DNA of 64,000 nucleotides from Streptomyces laurentii (lineage in GTDB: Bacteria > Actinomycetota > Actinomycetes > Streptomycetales > Streptomycetaceae): contig AP017424.1 of the NCBI GenBank assembly GCA_002355495.1, forward strand, positions 5,955,501-6,019,500, written 5' to 3'. Below, one piece after another: positions 7,772 through 19,371 of this stretch; the stretch's first letter is position 1; every line of letters starts with the position of its first letter. Under the pieces are notes generated by a model. The model was not told the DNA's origin. It was given only the letters and a program-made list of their open reading frames with translations, and did not search any database. Position numbers and translations under genes: made by a program.

Positions 7772-8590
7772 ATGCGTCGTCCCCTTGCCCGCGCCCTGAC
7801 CGGCGCTCTGGGTCTGCTCGCCGCCGCGGCGGTGCCGCTCGCCACCCCGGTTCCCGCCGCCGCCGACAGCGTCGTGGTCGGCGGCCGGCCGACCCGGACC
7901 GCGGACGCGCCGTGGGTGGTGGCGCTGTCCAGCCGTGCCCGGTTCGGGGGTGCGCGGGCGGGGCAGTTCTGCGGCGGGGCGGTCGTCGCCCCCACCAAGG
8001 TGCTCACGGCGGCCCACTGCCTGGGGAGCGAGGTGCTGGGCGGCGAGCCCTGGGAACTGCCCGACTTCCGGGTGATCGCTGGACGTACGGCGCTGCGCGG
8101 CGACGGCGGGCGGGAGGTGCGGGTCACCCGCACCTGGGTCAACCCGGAGTACGACCCGGCGGCCGGTTCGGGTGATCTGGCCGTCGTGACCCTGGAGCGG
8201 GCGCTGCCGGCGTCATACGTGATCGACGTGGCCACCGCGGACGATCCCGCGCTCGCGCCCGGGACGGCGGCGGACGTGTACGGCTGGGGCGACACGACCG
8301 GCGACGGGACGTACGCGCGGTCGCTGCGCGCCGCGAGGGTGCGGGTGTTGCCGGACGCGACCTGCGAACGGGCGTATCCGGGCGGTCTGGGGGTGGAGTA
8401 CCGGCGCGAGACGATGCTGTGCGCGGGCGACCCGCGCGGCGGCAGGGACGCCTGTCAGGGCGACAGCGGGGGCCCGCTCGTGGCGCGGGGTCGGCTGATC
8501 GGCCTGGTGTCGTGGGGGAGCGGCTGTGGCGAGGCGGACAGCCCCGGCGTCTACACCCGGGTGTCCGAGATCCTGCGCCGGCGCTCCTGA
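7772..8590 (+). CDS. Secreted trypsin-like serine protease (S1 family)
   Basis: This 272-residue chymotrypsin-fold protease has an N-terminal secretion signal (MRRPLARALTGALGLLAAAA, ending near PAAA at 28-31). The mature enzyme would begin at about VVGG (35-38). The catalytic triad is visible: His82 in LTAAHC, Asp135 in GSGDLAVV, Ser232 in CQGDSGGPL. An Asp six residues before the Ser (DACQGDS) is the S1-pocket residue that gives trypsin-like cleavage after Arg or Lys. WGSGC and SPGVY near the C-terminus fit the pocket walls. AGGAG at 7762-7766 sets the start. The short presequence suggests a short propeptide at most. It is a single gene behind hrdB, ending in a hairpin shared with the convergent gene. 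Confidence 0.92.
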   Translation: MRRPLARALTGALGLLAAAAVPLATPVPAAADSVVVGGRPTRTADAPWVVALSSRARFGGARAGQFCGGAVVAPTKVLTAAHCLGSEVLGGEPWELPDFRVIAGRTALRGDGGREVRVTRTWVNPEYDPAAGSGDLAVVTLERALPASYVIDVATADDPALAPGTAADVYGWGDTTGDGTYARSLRAARVRVLPDATCERAYPGGLGVEYRRETMLCAGDPRGGRDACQGDSGGPLVARGRLIGLVSWGSGCGEADSPGVYTRVSEILRRRS

Positions 8591-8720
8591 CCCGCTGTCG
8601 CCCGGGGCGAACGGAGCGAAGTGCCCGGCTCGCTCGGGGCCAGGGGCGGGATCACGGCTCCTGGCACGACGAAGCACCGGACCGGTGACCCCGTGTCAGG
8701 GGGCGGTCACGGTGCGAGAA

Positions 8721-8765
8721 CGGGCGGCCTCCCGCACGCGCGTATGGCGTGGGGAGGGCCGCCCG
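8721..8765. terminator. Terminator between convergent protease and DUF7455 genes
   Basis: CGGGCGGCCTCCC (8721-8733) pairs with GGGAGGGCCGCCCG (8752-8765) with one bulge, around an 18-base loop. It sits between two converging genes and may serve both. Confidence 0.6.
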
Positions 8766-8814
8766 TCGGCCGGCCGTCAGTGACCGGCTGCTGGCTCGTC
8801 GTGCAGGCGAGGCG

Positions 8815-9045
8815 TCAGCGCTCGTCGTCCGCGGCGTGGTTCGGCACGGCGCTGAGCCGGTCCGTCTCGTCCTGTATCTCTGCGGCGATCTTCTTCAGTT
8901 CCGGCTCGAACTTGCGTCCGTGGTGAGCACAGAAGAGCAGGTCACCGCCGCTGGTCAGGACGACGCGCACGTACGCCTGGGCGCCGCAGCGGTCGCATCG
9001 GTCAGCGGCCGTCAGGGGGGTCGCGGGGGTCAGAACAGTAGTCAC
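8815..9045 (-). CDS. Small zinc-ribbon-like protein (DUF7455 type)
   Basis: A 76-residue acidic protein. It has a CDRCG pair near residue 17 and CAHHGRK near residue 39, so a CxxC...CxxH arrangement that probably binds one zinc ion. The C-terminal third is a predicted helix (PELKKIAAEIQDETDRL). Streptomycetes keep a protein like this next to parE; I know it only as a domain of unknown function. GTG start at 9045 with GAAGAGG upstream. It is divergent from parE across 432 bp and its function is not known. Confidence 0.75.
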   Translation of the reverse strand: MTTVLTPATPLTAADRCDRCGAQAYVRVVLTSGGDLLFCAHHGRKFEPELKKIAAEIQDETDRLSAVPNHAADDER

Positions 9046-9477
9046 GTCGCCTCTTCTCTAGCTCGACGAGCTGTCGTACCAGGGTCAACATCCAACCAGG
9101 CCGAAAACGTTCCCGCTCGTGGCTTTTCCTTGAAAAATTTTCCAAGGAGGCTGTTTGCTGCCGTTTGGCGGCGAATGAGCCGTATTGCTTCGCTCTACGG
9201 GTTTTCGCGTTGCTGTGTGTGGTGGTGCCCTCCCGGCGGGTTGCCGGTTGTTCATGAGGACGTGCCCGGAGCCTAAATGGTTCATGCCTGGAAGGGAACG
9301 TGATGTTTCCGTCACCCCAACGAGGGATCGAACACTCATGCGACTCTGGACTAGCATGAAGAATCAGGAGGGTGGCGTGACAACGGCCCTACCAGGCATC
9401 GGTACCCTCTGACCGGCGACCGACGCCGGGCCTTACCCCACCGGGCCAGATTTCAAATTCAGCGAGGAGCGAACCGC
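9046..9477. other. 432-bp divergent promoter region upstream of parE
   Basis: No gene seen. The stretch 9100-9370 is clearly lower in GC than the surroundings, which is usual for a promoter region. A TAGCAT hexamer at 9352-9357 and a GTGACA at 9376 with TACCCT about 20 bases further are possible promoter parts for parE. None has a good partner at the usual spacing. The parE ribosome site is GAGGAG just before GTG 9478. Confidence 0.4.
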
Positions 9478-11591
9478 GTGACCGCCGATACGTCCGTGCC
9501 GTCCAGTGCGCTGCTGACCGCAGACCGTGACGGTTCCAACTACACCGCGCGGCACCTGCTCGTCCTCGAAGGGCTCGAAGCCGTCCGCAAGCGCCCCGGT
9601 ATGTACATCGGATCCACGGACAGCCGTGGACTGATGCACTGTCTCTGGGAAATCATCGACAATTCGGTCGACGAGGCCCTCGGCGGCTACTGCGACCACA
9701 TCGACGTGATCCTCCACGACGACGGCTCCGTCGAGGTCCAGGACAACGGCCGCGGCATCCCCGTCGACGTCGAGCCCAAGACGGGCCTCTCCGGCGTCGA
9801 GGTCGTCATGACCAAGCTGCACGCCGGCGGCAAGTTCGGCGGCGGCTCCTACGCCGCCTCCGGCGGTCTGCACGGTGTGGGCGCCTCCGTGGTCAACGCG
9901 CTCTCCGCCCGCCTCGACGTCGAGGTCGACCGAGGCGTCACGCACGCGCTGAGCTTCCGCCGCGGCGTTCCCGGCATCTTCACCGAGTCCGGCCCGGACA
10001 GCCCCTTCGACCCGTCCGGCGGCCTCCGCAAGGGCAAGCGCGTCCCCAAGGGCCGTACGGGCACCCGGGTCCGCTACTGGGCCGACCGCCAGATCTTCCT
10101 CAAGGACGCCAAGCTCTCCCTGGAGACGCTGCACCAGCGGGCCCGCCAGACCGCGTTCCTCGTCCCCGGCCTGACCATCGTCGTGCGCGACGAGCGCGAC
10201 CTCGAGGGCGTGGGCAAGAGCGAGGAGACCTTCCGCTTCGACGGCGGCATCAGCGAGTTCTGCGAGTTCCTCGCCCAGGACAAGGCCGTCTGCGACGTCC
10301 TGCGCCTCACCGGGCAGGGCACCTTCAAGGAGACCGTCCCGGTCCTCGACGACCGCGGCCACATGACCCCCACCGAGGTCACCCGCGAGCTCGGCGTCGA
10401 CGTCGCCCTGCGCTGGGGCACCGGCTACGACACGACGCTGAAGTCCTTCGTCAACATCATCGCCACCCCCAAGGGCGGCACCCACGTCTCCGGTTTCGAG
10501 CAGGCGATCGCCAAGACCGTCAACGAGGTGCTGCGCTCCGCCAAGATGCTGCGCGTCGCCGAGGACGACATCGTCAAGGACGACGCCCTGGAGGGTCTCA
10601 CCGCCGTCGTCACGGTCCGGCTCGCCGAGCCGCAGTTCGAGGGCCAGACCAAGGAGGTGCTCGGCACCTCCGCGGCCCGCCGGATCGTCGCCAACGTGGT
10701 CGCCAAGGAGCTCAAGGCCTTCCTGACCTCCACCAAGCGCGACGCCAAGGCCCAGGCCCGGGCCGTCCTGGAGAAGGCCGTCGCCGCCGCCCGTACCCGT
10801 ATCGCGGCCCGGCAGCACAAGGACGCACAGCGCCGGAAGACGGCCCTGGAGTCCTCCTCGCTGCCCGCCAAGCTCGCCGACTGCCGCAGCGACGACGTCG
10901 AGCGCAGCGAACTCTTCATCGTCGAGGGAGACTCGGCGCTCGGCACCGCCAAGCTCGCCCGCAACAGCGAGTTCCAGGCGCTGCTCCCGATCCGCGGCAA
11001 GATCCTCAACGTCCAGAAGTCCTCCGTCTCGGACATGTTGAAGAACGCCGAGTGCGGAGCGATCATCCAGGTCATAGGGCGGGCTCGGGCCGCACCTTCG
11101 ACATCGACGCGGCCCGCTACGGGAAGGTCATCATGATGACCGACGCCGACGTCGACGGCTCCCACATCCGCACCCTGCTGCTGACCCTGTTCCAGCGCTA
11201 CATGCGGCCCATGGTCGAGCAGGGGCGCGTCTTCGCCGCCGTGCCGCCGCTGCACCGCATCGAGCTGGTCCAGCCCAAGAAGGGCCAGGACAAGTACGTC
11301 TACACGTACTCGGACAACGAGCTGCGCCAGACCCTGCTGGAGTTCCAGCGCAAGGGGGTCCGCTACAAGGACTCCATCCAGCGCTACAAGGGCCTCGGCG
11401 AGATGGACGCGGACCAGCTGGCGGAGACCACCATGGACCCCCGCCACCGCACCCTGCGCCGGATCAACATCGGCGACCTGGAAGCGGCCGAGACGGTCTT
11501 CGACCTCCTCATGGGCAACGACGTGGCTCCCCGCAAGGAGTTCATCACCAGCTCCGCGGCGACCCTCGACCGCTCCCGTATCGACGCCTGA
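9478..11591 (+). CDS. parE: DNA topoisomerase IV subunit B, frame broken near 11078
   Basis: ParE is the ATPase subunit of topoisomerase IV, which decatenates replicated chromosomes together with ParC. The reading starts at GTG 9478. The GHKL ATPase domain is clear (EIIDNSVDEALGG, DNGRGIPV, GGLHGVGASVVNAL), and the TOPRIM part contains LFIVEGDSALGTAK. At 11077-11079 the G run is one base short: GTC ATA GGG CGG instead of the expected Val-Ile-Gly-Ala-Gly. The frame therefore runs out at 11136, while the true continuation (SGRTFDIDAARYGKVIMMTD, DADVDGSHIRTLLL) is in the -1 frame from about 11080 to 11591. Repaired length is about 704 residues, normal for Streptomyces ParE. Since parE should be essential, a sequence error is more likely than a real mutation. 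Confidence 0.93.
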
Positions 11592-11641
11592 CGTCCCTTC
11601 CCGCGAACGGCGCCCCACCCGGCGCCCGCGGCTATCTCCGT

Positions 11642-11676
11642 CCGAGGCCCCCGGCATCCGTCGCCGGGGGCCTCGG
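11642..11676 (+). terminator. parE terminator hairpin
   Basis: CCGAGGCCCCCGGC (11642-11655) pairs perfectly with GCCGGGGGCCTCGG (11663-11676) around a 7-base loop, 50 bases after the parE stop. Confidence 0.75.
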
Positions 11677-11870
11677 CGCGTTTGCCGGTGTTCTTGGTGT
11701 CCCCCTCAGGAGCCTCGCCGATACGACAGTCAGACGGCACGGGTCAGGCGCAAGGGCGCCTCGGTCACCTAATGGTGTGAAGAATCCAGGAGAAGCGTCC
11801 AGGATGCGCCCGCTCTGTCCATCCTTGGGCACGCGGCCCAAAGGGTCCGCTGACCAAGGAGAGTTCACCG

Positions 11871-12434
11871 GTGGAGAAGCAGGAAGGGCGCGACGCCGCG
11901 ACGGTGCGGATCGACGACCCCTGGTACGACGCGCTGGCCGCCCCATGGGGCGAGCCGGACGGGAAAGCCCCCGACAGCGAGGGGCACGGCGGGGACGGAT
12001 TCGGCACGACCGGGTACGCCGCCCTGACCCACGACGACACGGAGCACGACGGGATCGGGGACACCGCCCTGGACCCGTCCGGCATGGTCCCGCGCCAGCG
12101 AGTGCACAGCACCGCGGACATCTACCTGGAGGTCCAACGCAGTCCCGCCTTCCAGGAAGTACGCAGCCGGTACCGCCGGTTCGTCTTCCCGGCCGCCGGC
12201 GCCTTCCTCCTCTGGTATCTGGCGTACGTGATCGCCGCGACCGCCGCCCCCGGTGTCATGGCCCACCCCGTGGCCGGAGCCGTCAACGTCGCCCTGCTCG
12301 CCGGACTCGGTCAGTTCGCCACCACCTTCCTGCTCACCTGGGCCTACGTCCGCCACGCGCGGCGGCGCCGGGACCGGGCCGCCCTCGAACTGCGCTGGGA
12401 CACCCAGCAGATGACCCGGGGGGCGCGGTCATGA
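11871..12434 (+). CDS. DUF485 membrane protein, symporter partner
   Basis: This 187-residue protein has an acidic, disordered N-terminal half and a C-terminal DUF485 domain with two transmembrane segments (FPAAGAFLLWYLAYVIAATA and VALLAGLGQFATTFLLTWAY). The domain begins with QRSPAFQEVRSRYRRFVFP, a typical family motif. DUF485 proteins are encoded directly before acetate-type sodium/solute symporters and are thought to be accessory subunits. Here the stop codon overlaps the symporter start (ATGA), so the two are translationally coupled. GTG 11871 has AAGGAGAG about eight bases upstream. The N-terminal extension of about 95 residues is longer than in the enterobacterial YjcH-type relatives. 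Confidence 0.85.
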   Translation: MEKQEGRDAATVRIDDPWYDALAAPWGEPDGKAPDSEGHGGDGFGTTGYAALTHDDTEHDGIGDTALDPSGMVPRQRVHSTADIYLEVQRSPAFQEVRSRYRRFVFPAAGAFLLWYLAYVIAATAAPGVMAHPVAGAVNVALLAGLGQFATTFLLTWAYVRHARRRRDRAALELRWDTQQMTRGARS

Positions 12435-14038
12435 CCGGAGACCAGATCACCGGCGACCACCAGACCCTGGCGCTGGTGCTGTTCAGCGTCTTCATCGTGG
12501 TCACCCTGGCCATCACCACCTGGGCCGGCCGCAACCGGCAGGGCTCCGCCGAGGAGTTCTACGCCGGAGGCCGCCTCTTCTCGCCCATGGAGAACGGCTT
12601 CGCCATCGCCGGCGACTACATGTCCGCCGCCTCCTTCCTCGGCATCTCCGGCCTGATCGCCCTGTTCGGCTACGACGGCATGCTGTACTCCGTCGGCTTC
12701 CTCGTCGCCTGGCTGGTCGTCCTGCTGCTCGTCGCCGAACTCGTGCGCAACTGCGGCCGCTTCACCCTCGCCGACGTCGTGGCCTCCCGGATGGCCGAGC
12801 GTCCCGTCCGGATCGCCGTCGGCTCCTCCTCGGTCACCGTCTCGGTGCTCTACCTCGTCGCCCAGATGGTCGGCGCCGGCAGCCTGGTCGCCCTGCTCCT
12901 CGGCGGCACCAGCGGCGCCGCCCGCTCCTGGACCGTGATCGGGGTCGGTGCCCTCATGGTCGTCTACGTGTCGCTCGGCGGCATGCGGGCCACCACCTGG
13001 ATCCAGATCGTCAAGGCCGTGCTTCTCATGGTCGGCACGATCGCCCTCACCGTGCTCGTCCTGATCCGCTTCCACGGCAACTTCAACGAGCTCCTCGCCA
13101 GCGCCGCCGAACGCAGCGGCCATGGCGCGGACTTCCTCGGCCCCGGACTGCTCTACGGCCAGAACTGGACCGCCCGCCTCGACTTCGTCAGCCTCGGTCT
13201 CGCCCTCGTCCTCGGAACCGCCGGACTTCCGCACATCCTGTCGCGCTTCTACACCGTGCCCACCGCCAAGGCCGCCCGGCACTCCGTCGTCTGGTCGATC
13301 GGCCTCATCGGCGGCTTCTACCTGATGACGATCGTGCTCGGCTTCGGCGCGGCCGCCGTCGTCGGCCCCGACACCGTCCACGCCTCCAACGCGGCCGGCA
13401 ACACCGCCGTACCCCTGCTCGCGCTCGACCTCGGCGGCGGACCGGGCTCCACCGGTGGCACGATCCTCTTCGCCGTCGTCGCGGCCGTCGCCATCGCCAC
13501 CATCCTGGCCGTGGTCGCCGGCATCACCCTCGCCTCCTCCGCGTCGGTCGCCCACGACCTCTACGCCACACTGCGCCGTTCCGACGCCAAGCAGTACAGC
13601 GAGGTGACCGTCGCCCGGCTCGCCGCCGCCGGCATCGGTGTCGCCGCGATCGGCCTCGGCCTGCTGGCCAGCGACCTCAACGTGGCCTTCCTGGTCGGTC
13701 TGGCCTTCGCCGTGGCCGCCTCGGCGAACCTGCCCGTGGTGCTCTACTCGCTGTTCTGGCGGCGGTTCAACACCCGCGGCGCGGTCTGGTCGGTGTACGG
13801 CGGACTCGTCCCCGCGGTCCTGCTCGTCGTCGTCTCGCCGGTCGTCTCCGGCAGCCCCGAATCGCTGTTCCCCGGCGTGGACTTCGAGTTCTTCCCGCTG
13901 GAGAACCCGGGCCTGATCTCCATCCCGCTGGGCTTCCTCGCCGGCTGGTTCGGCACCGTCACCTCGTCCGAGCCGGCGGACGAGGCCAAGCACGCCGAGA
14001 CCGAGGTCCGGGCGCTCACCGGCGCCGGCGCGGTCTGA
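12431..14038 (+). CDS. Cation/acetate-type symporter (SSS family, ActP-like)
   Basis: A 535-residue sodium/solute symporter with about 13 transmembrane segments. The family marks are clear: EEFYAGGRLFSPMENGFAIA followed by GDYMSAASFLG, and FSLGLALVLGTAGLPHI-like sequence (here DFVSLGLALVLGTAGLPHIL). Members take up acetate, propionate or other monocarboxylates with sodium or protons. It starts at ATG 12431 inside the stop codon of the DUF485 gene, forming the usual DUF485-symporter operon. A strong hairpin follows at 14080. The exact substrate cannot be decided from sequence; a short-chain carboxylate is most likely. Confidence 0.88.
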   Translation: MTGDQITGDHQTLALVLFSVFIVVTLAITTWAGRNRQGSAEEFYAGGRLFSPMENGFAIAGDYMSAASFLGISGLIALFGYDGMLYSVGFLVAWLVVLLLVAELVRNCGRFTLADVVASRMAERPVRIAVGSSSVTVSVLYLVAQMVGAGSLVALLLGGTSGAARSWTVIGVGALMVVYVSLGGMRATTWIQIVKAVLLMVGTIALTVLVLIRFHGNFNELLASAAERSGHGADFLGPGLLYGQNWTARLDFVSLGLALVLGTAGLPHILSRFYTVPTAKAARHSVVWSIGLIGGFYLMTIVLGFGAAAVVGPDTVHASNAAGNTAVPLLALDLGGGPGSTGGTILFAVVAAVAIATILAVVAGITLASSASVAHDLYATLRRSDAKQYSEVTVARLAAAGIGVAAIGLGLLASDLNVAFLVGLAFAVAASANLPVVLYSLFWRRFNTRGAVWSVYGGLVPAVLLVVVSPVVSGSPESLFPGVDFEFFPLENPGLISIPLGFLAGWFGTVTSSEPADEAKHAETEVRALTGAGAV

Positions 14039-14079
14039 TCCGTCCCCGGCCGCGCGCCGTCGCGCGCGGCCGACGCCCT

Positions 14080-14125
14080 CTCGCCGGGCGGCCCGCCGGT
14101 TCCTTCCGGCCCGCCGCCCGGCGAG
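14080..14125 (+). terminator. Symporter operon terminator
   Basis: CTCGCCGGGCGG (14080-14091) pairs perfectly with CCGCCCGGCGAG (14114-14125), 42 bases after the symporter stop. Confidence 0.7.
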
Positions 14126-14243
14126 GTGCCGTATCCGGCGACAGGACGGATCCGCGGCGGGCCATGCCTATCCTGGGTGCTTCGCGGTCGCGGGCACGGC
14201 CGTGGCACCACGCGTAGGCACCGATGGCCCGGAGGCACGACCC

Positions 14244-15290
14244 TTGACCACCCAGCCGATCCCTGTCGTCGTCCTGGCCGGGTTTCTCGGGGCGGGGAAG
14301 ACGACCCTGCTCAACCATCTGCTGCGCGGCGCGCGCGGCACCCGGATCGGGGTCATGGTCAACGACTTCGGCGACATCGGCATCGACGCCATGACCGTCG
14401 CCGGCCAGGTCGGCTCCACCGTCTCCCTCGGCAACGGCTGCCTGTGCTGCGCGGTGGACGCGAGCGAGCTCGACACGTACCTGGAGGTGCTGACCCGCCC
14501 CGAGCTGCGCCTGGACGTGATCGTGATCGAGGCCAGCGGGCTCGCCGAGCCGCAGGAACTCGTCCGCATGCTGCTCGCCAGCGACAATCCGCGGGCCGTC
14601 TACGGCGGCCTCGTCGAGGTCGTCGACGCCGCCGAGTTCACCACGACCCGCACCCGGCACCCGGAGACCGACCGTCATCTGGCCGTCGCCGACCTCGTCG
14701 TCCTCAACAAGGCCGACCGGGTGGCACCGGCGGAACTGGCGGGCATACGGGAGACGGTCGCCGGCCTCGCGACGCGGGCCGCGGTCGTCGAGACGGCCCA
14801 CGGGCGGATCGATCCCGAGCTGCTCTTCGACCGGGTGGTGCCGGACGACGAGATCGCCGGGCAGATGTCCATCGAGGACATCCTGTACGGGGACGAGGAC
14901 ACGCACGCCCATCCGCACGCCGCGTACGACACGGTCTCGCTCGGTACGGCCGTCCCGCTGCACCCGCGCCGTCTGATGGCCTTCCTGGACACCCGTCCCG
15001 AGGGCCTCTACCGCGTCAAGGGCTTCGTCGACTTCGGCGCGGCCGATCCGGAACACCGGTACACCGTCCACGCGGTGGGCCGTTTCCTGCGCTTCTTCCC
15101 GGAGCCGTGGCCGGCGGGCGAGGAGCGGCTGACGCGGCTCGTCCTCATCGGCAGGGGAGTCGACGCCGGCGCGCTGCGCGGGGAGCTGGCCGGCTGCGAG
15201 CAGAACGGCGCGGAGGACGAGCCCGACGAGCAGAGCATGTGGGGCGTGCTGCGGTACGTGCCCCAGCCGGACGAGGCCCCGGTCCCGTAG
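14244..15290 (+). CDS. CobW/G3E-family GTPase, putative metallochaperone
   Basis: A 348-residue P-loop GTPase of the COG0523 (CobW C-terminal domain) family. Walker A is GFLGAGKTT (about residues 13-21). The metal-binding CxCC motif is GNGCLCC near residue 68, the acidic Walker B region is IVIEASGLAEP, and the base motif is LNKAD. A His/Asp stretch (GDEDTHAHPHAAYD, about residue 220) could hold extra metal. Relatives deliver zinc or cobalt to target enzymes or help under zinc limitation. TTG at 14244 is preferred because GGAGG lies eight bases upstream; an in-frame ATG at 14202 has no such site. No Zur-type palindrome was recognised upstream, so the metal is undetermined. Convergent with parC. 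Confidence 0.85.
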   Translation: MTTQPIPVVVLAGFLGAGKTTLLNHLLRGARGTRIGVMVNDFGDIGIDAMTVAGQVGSTVSLGNGCLCCAVDASELDTYLEVLTRPELRLDVIVIEASGLAEPQELVRMLLASDNPRAVYGGLVEVVDAAEFTTTRTRHPETDRHLAVADLVVLNKADRVAPAELAGIRETVAGLATRAAVVETAHGRIDPELLFDRVVPDDEIAGQMSIEDILYGDEDTHAHPHAAYDTVSLGTAVPLHPRRLMAFLDTRPEGLYRVKGFVDFGAADPEHRYTVHAVGRFLRFFPEPWPAGEERLTRLVLIGRGVDAGALRGELAGCEQNGAEDEPDEQSMWGVLRYVPQPDEAPVP

Positions 15291-15316
15291 ACCCCGGACG
15301 CGTCCCGTACGGCCAC

Positions 15317-15360
15317 GGACGACGCCCCCTGGACCCGCGCGGGTCCAGGGGGCGTCGTCC
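15317..15360. terminator. Bidirectional terminator, CobW gene and parC
   Basis: A perfect 22-bp palindrome half: the arm from 15317 (GGACGACGCCCCCTGGACCC...) pairs without mismatch to the arm ending at 15360, with essentially no loop. It lies nine bases beyond the parC stop and 26 beyond the CobW-type stop, so it can end transcripts from both sides. Confidence 0.8.
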
Positions 15361-15369
15361 CGAGCGGAC

Positions 15370-17832
<2,463 letters not shown>

Positions 17833-18015
17833 CGCGGCTGTGGCTCCTTCACCAACATGGGTTGATCTGACGCGGACCATTGTGGACCGTGCCACGGACA
17901 ATGCCGACCGCGACCCGGAAGAGGGACATCCGACGAGGACGGGAACTTCGCGAGGTGGCGGCGCGCTTGCATACAGTGGCAGGACTTTTTCCCGATCGCG
18001 ATCGAAGGGATGTAC
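17833..18015. promoter_or_regulatory. Divergent promoter region parC / M16 peptidases
   Basis: The 183-bp gap must carry promoters for both directions. TACAGT (17972-17977) is a good -10 for the peptidase operon. CGATCGCGATCG (17993-18004) is a perfect 12-bp palindrome just before the ribosome site GAAGGGA (18004-18010) of the first peptidase gene; an operator role is possible but unproven. Confidence 0.4.
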
Positions 18016-19371
18016 ATGCCCATGGGTCACACGGCCGAGGCCGAGGCCGGCTCCGGCGGCCTGACAGCGACCGAGCACCGGCTGGCCAACGGCCTGCGCG
18101 TGGTGCTCTCCGAGGACCACCTGACCCCGGTCGCCGCGGTCTGCCTCTGGTACGACGTCGGCTCGCGCCACGAGGTCGCGGGCCGCACCGGCCTCGCCCA
18201 CCTCTTCGAGCACCTGATGTTCCAGGGCTCGGGCCAGGTGAAGGGGAACGGCCACTTCGAACTGGTGCAGGGCGCCGGCGGCTCGCTCAACGGCACGACG
18301 AGCTTCGAGCGCACCAACTACTTCGAGACCATGCCCGCGCACCAGCTGGAGCTCGCGCTCTGGCTGGAGGCCGACCGCATGGGCTCGCTGCTCGCCGCCC
18401 TGGACGACGAGTCCATGGAGAACCAGCGCGACGTCGTCAAGAACGAGCGCCGCCAACGCTACGACAACGTGCCGTACGGCACCGCGTTCGAGCGGCTGAC
18501 CGCTCTCGCGTACCCCGACGGACACCCGTACCACCACACCCCGATCGGCTCGATGGCCGACCTGGACGCGGCCACCCTCGAGGACGCGCGGAGCTTCTTC
18601 CGCACGTACTACGCGCCGAACAACGCGGTGCTCTCCATCGTCGGCGACATCGACGCGGAGCAGACCCTCGCGTGGGTCGAGAAGTACTTCGGCTCGATCC
18701 CCGGCCACGACGGCAAGCCCGCGCCGCGCGACGGCTCGCTGCCGGACGTCATCGGCGAGCAGCTGCGCGAGGTCGTCGAGGAGGAGGTCCCGGCGCGCGC
18801 GCTGATGGCCGCCTACCGGCTGCCGCACGACGGCACGCGCGCGTCCGACGCGGCCGACGTGGCCCTGACCATCCTGGGCGGCGGCGAGTCCTCCCGCCTC
18901 CACAACCGGCTGGTCCGCCGCGACCGTACGGCCGTCGCCGCGGGCTTCGGGCTGCTGCGGCTGGCCGGCGCTCCGTCGCTCGGCTGGCTGGACGTCAAGG
19001 CCTCCGGCGGCGTCGAGATCCCCGCGATCGAGACAGCCGTCGACGAGGAGCTGGCCCGGTTCGCCGCCGAGGGCCCGACGCCCGAGGAGATGGAGCGCGC
19101 CCAGGCCCAGCTGGAGCGCGAGTGGCTGGACCGGCTCGGCACGGTCGCGGGCCGCGCCGACGAACTGTGCCGGTACGCGGTGCTGTTCGGCGACCCGCAG
19201 CTCGCGCTGACCGCCGTGCACCGGGTCCTCGACGTCAGCGCGGAGGAGGTCCAGGAGGTCGCCCAGGCCCGCCTGCGCCCCGACAACCGCGCCGTGCTGG
19301 TCTACGAACCGGTGGCGGCCGACGGCGCCGACGACAGCGACAGCGACCAGGAAGAGGGAGCGGACCAGTGA
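18016..19371 (+). CDS. M16 zinc metallopeptidase, catalytic subunit
   Basis: A pitrilysin-type (M16B) peptidase of 451 residues. The inverted zinc motif HxxEH is present as HLFEH (in GLAHLFEHLMFQGS, about residues 62-66), with the distal Glu in the following helix region (ENQRDVVKNERRQRYDN). Enzymes of this type cut short or unfolded peptides in a clamshell made of two homologous chains. There is no signal sequence, so it should act in the cytoplasm. Of three nearby ATGs, 18016 is preferred because GAAGGGA lies about five bases upstream. The stop overlaps the start of the second M16 gene (GTGA), which fits equal synthesis of a heterodimer. Confidence 0.88.
   Translation: MPMGHTAEAEAGSGGLTATEHRLANGLRVVLSEDHLTPVAAVCLWYDVGSRHEVAGRTGLAHLFEHLMFQGSGQVKGNGHFELVQGAGGSLNGTTSFERTNYFETMPAHQLELALWLEADRMGSLLAALDDESMENQRDVVKNERRQRYDNVPYGTAFERLTALAYPDGHPYHHTPIGSMADLDAATLEDARSFFRTYYAPNNAVLSIVGDIDAEQTLAWVEKYFGSIPGHDGKPAPRDGSLPDVIGEQLREVVEEEVPARALMAAYRLPHDGTRASDAADVALTILGGGESSRLHNRLVRRDRTAVAAGFGLLRLAGAPSLGWLDVKASGGVEIPAIETAVDEELARFAAEGPTPEEMERAQAQLEREWLDRLGTVAGRADELCRYAVLFGDPQLALTAVHRVLDVSAEEVQEVAQARLRPDNRAVLVYEPVAADGADDSDSDQEEGADQ

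Noticed and set aside
9433..10818. Long minus-strand frame opposite parE
   Set aside because: Gly/Ala/Leu/Val/Asp-rich antisense product without motifs.
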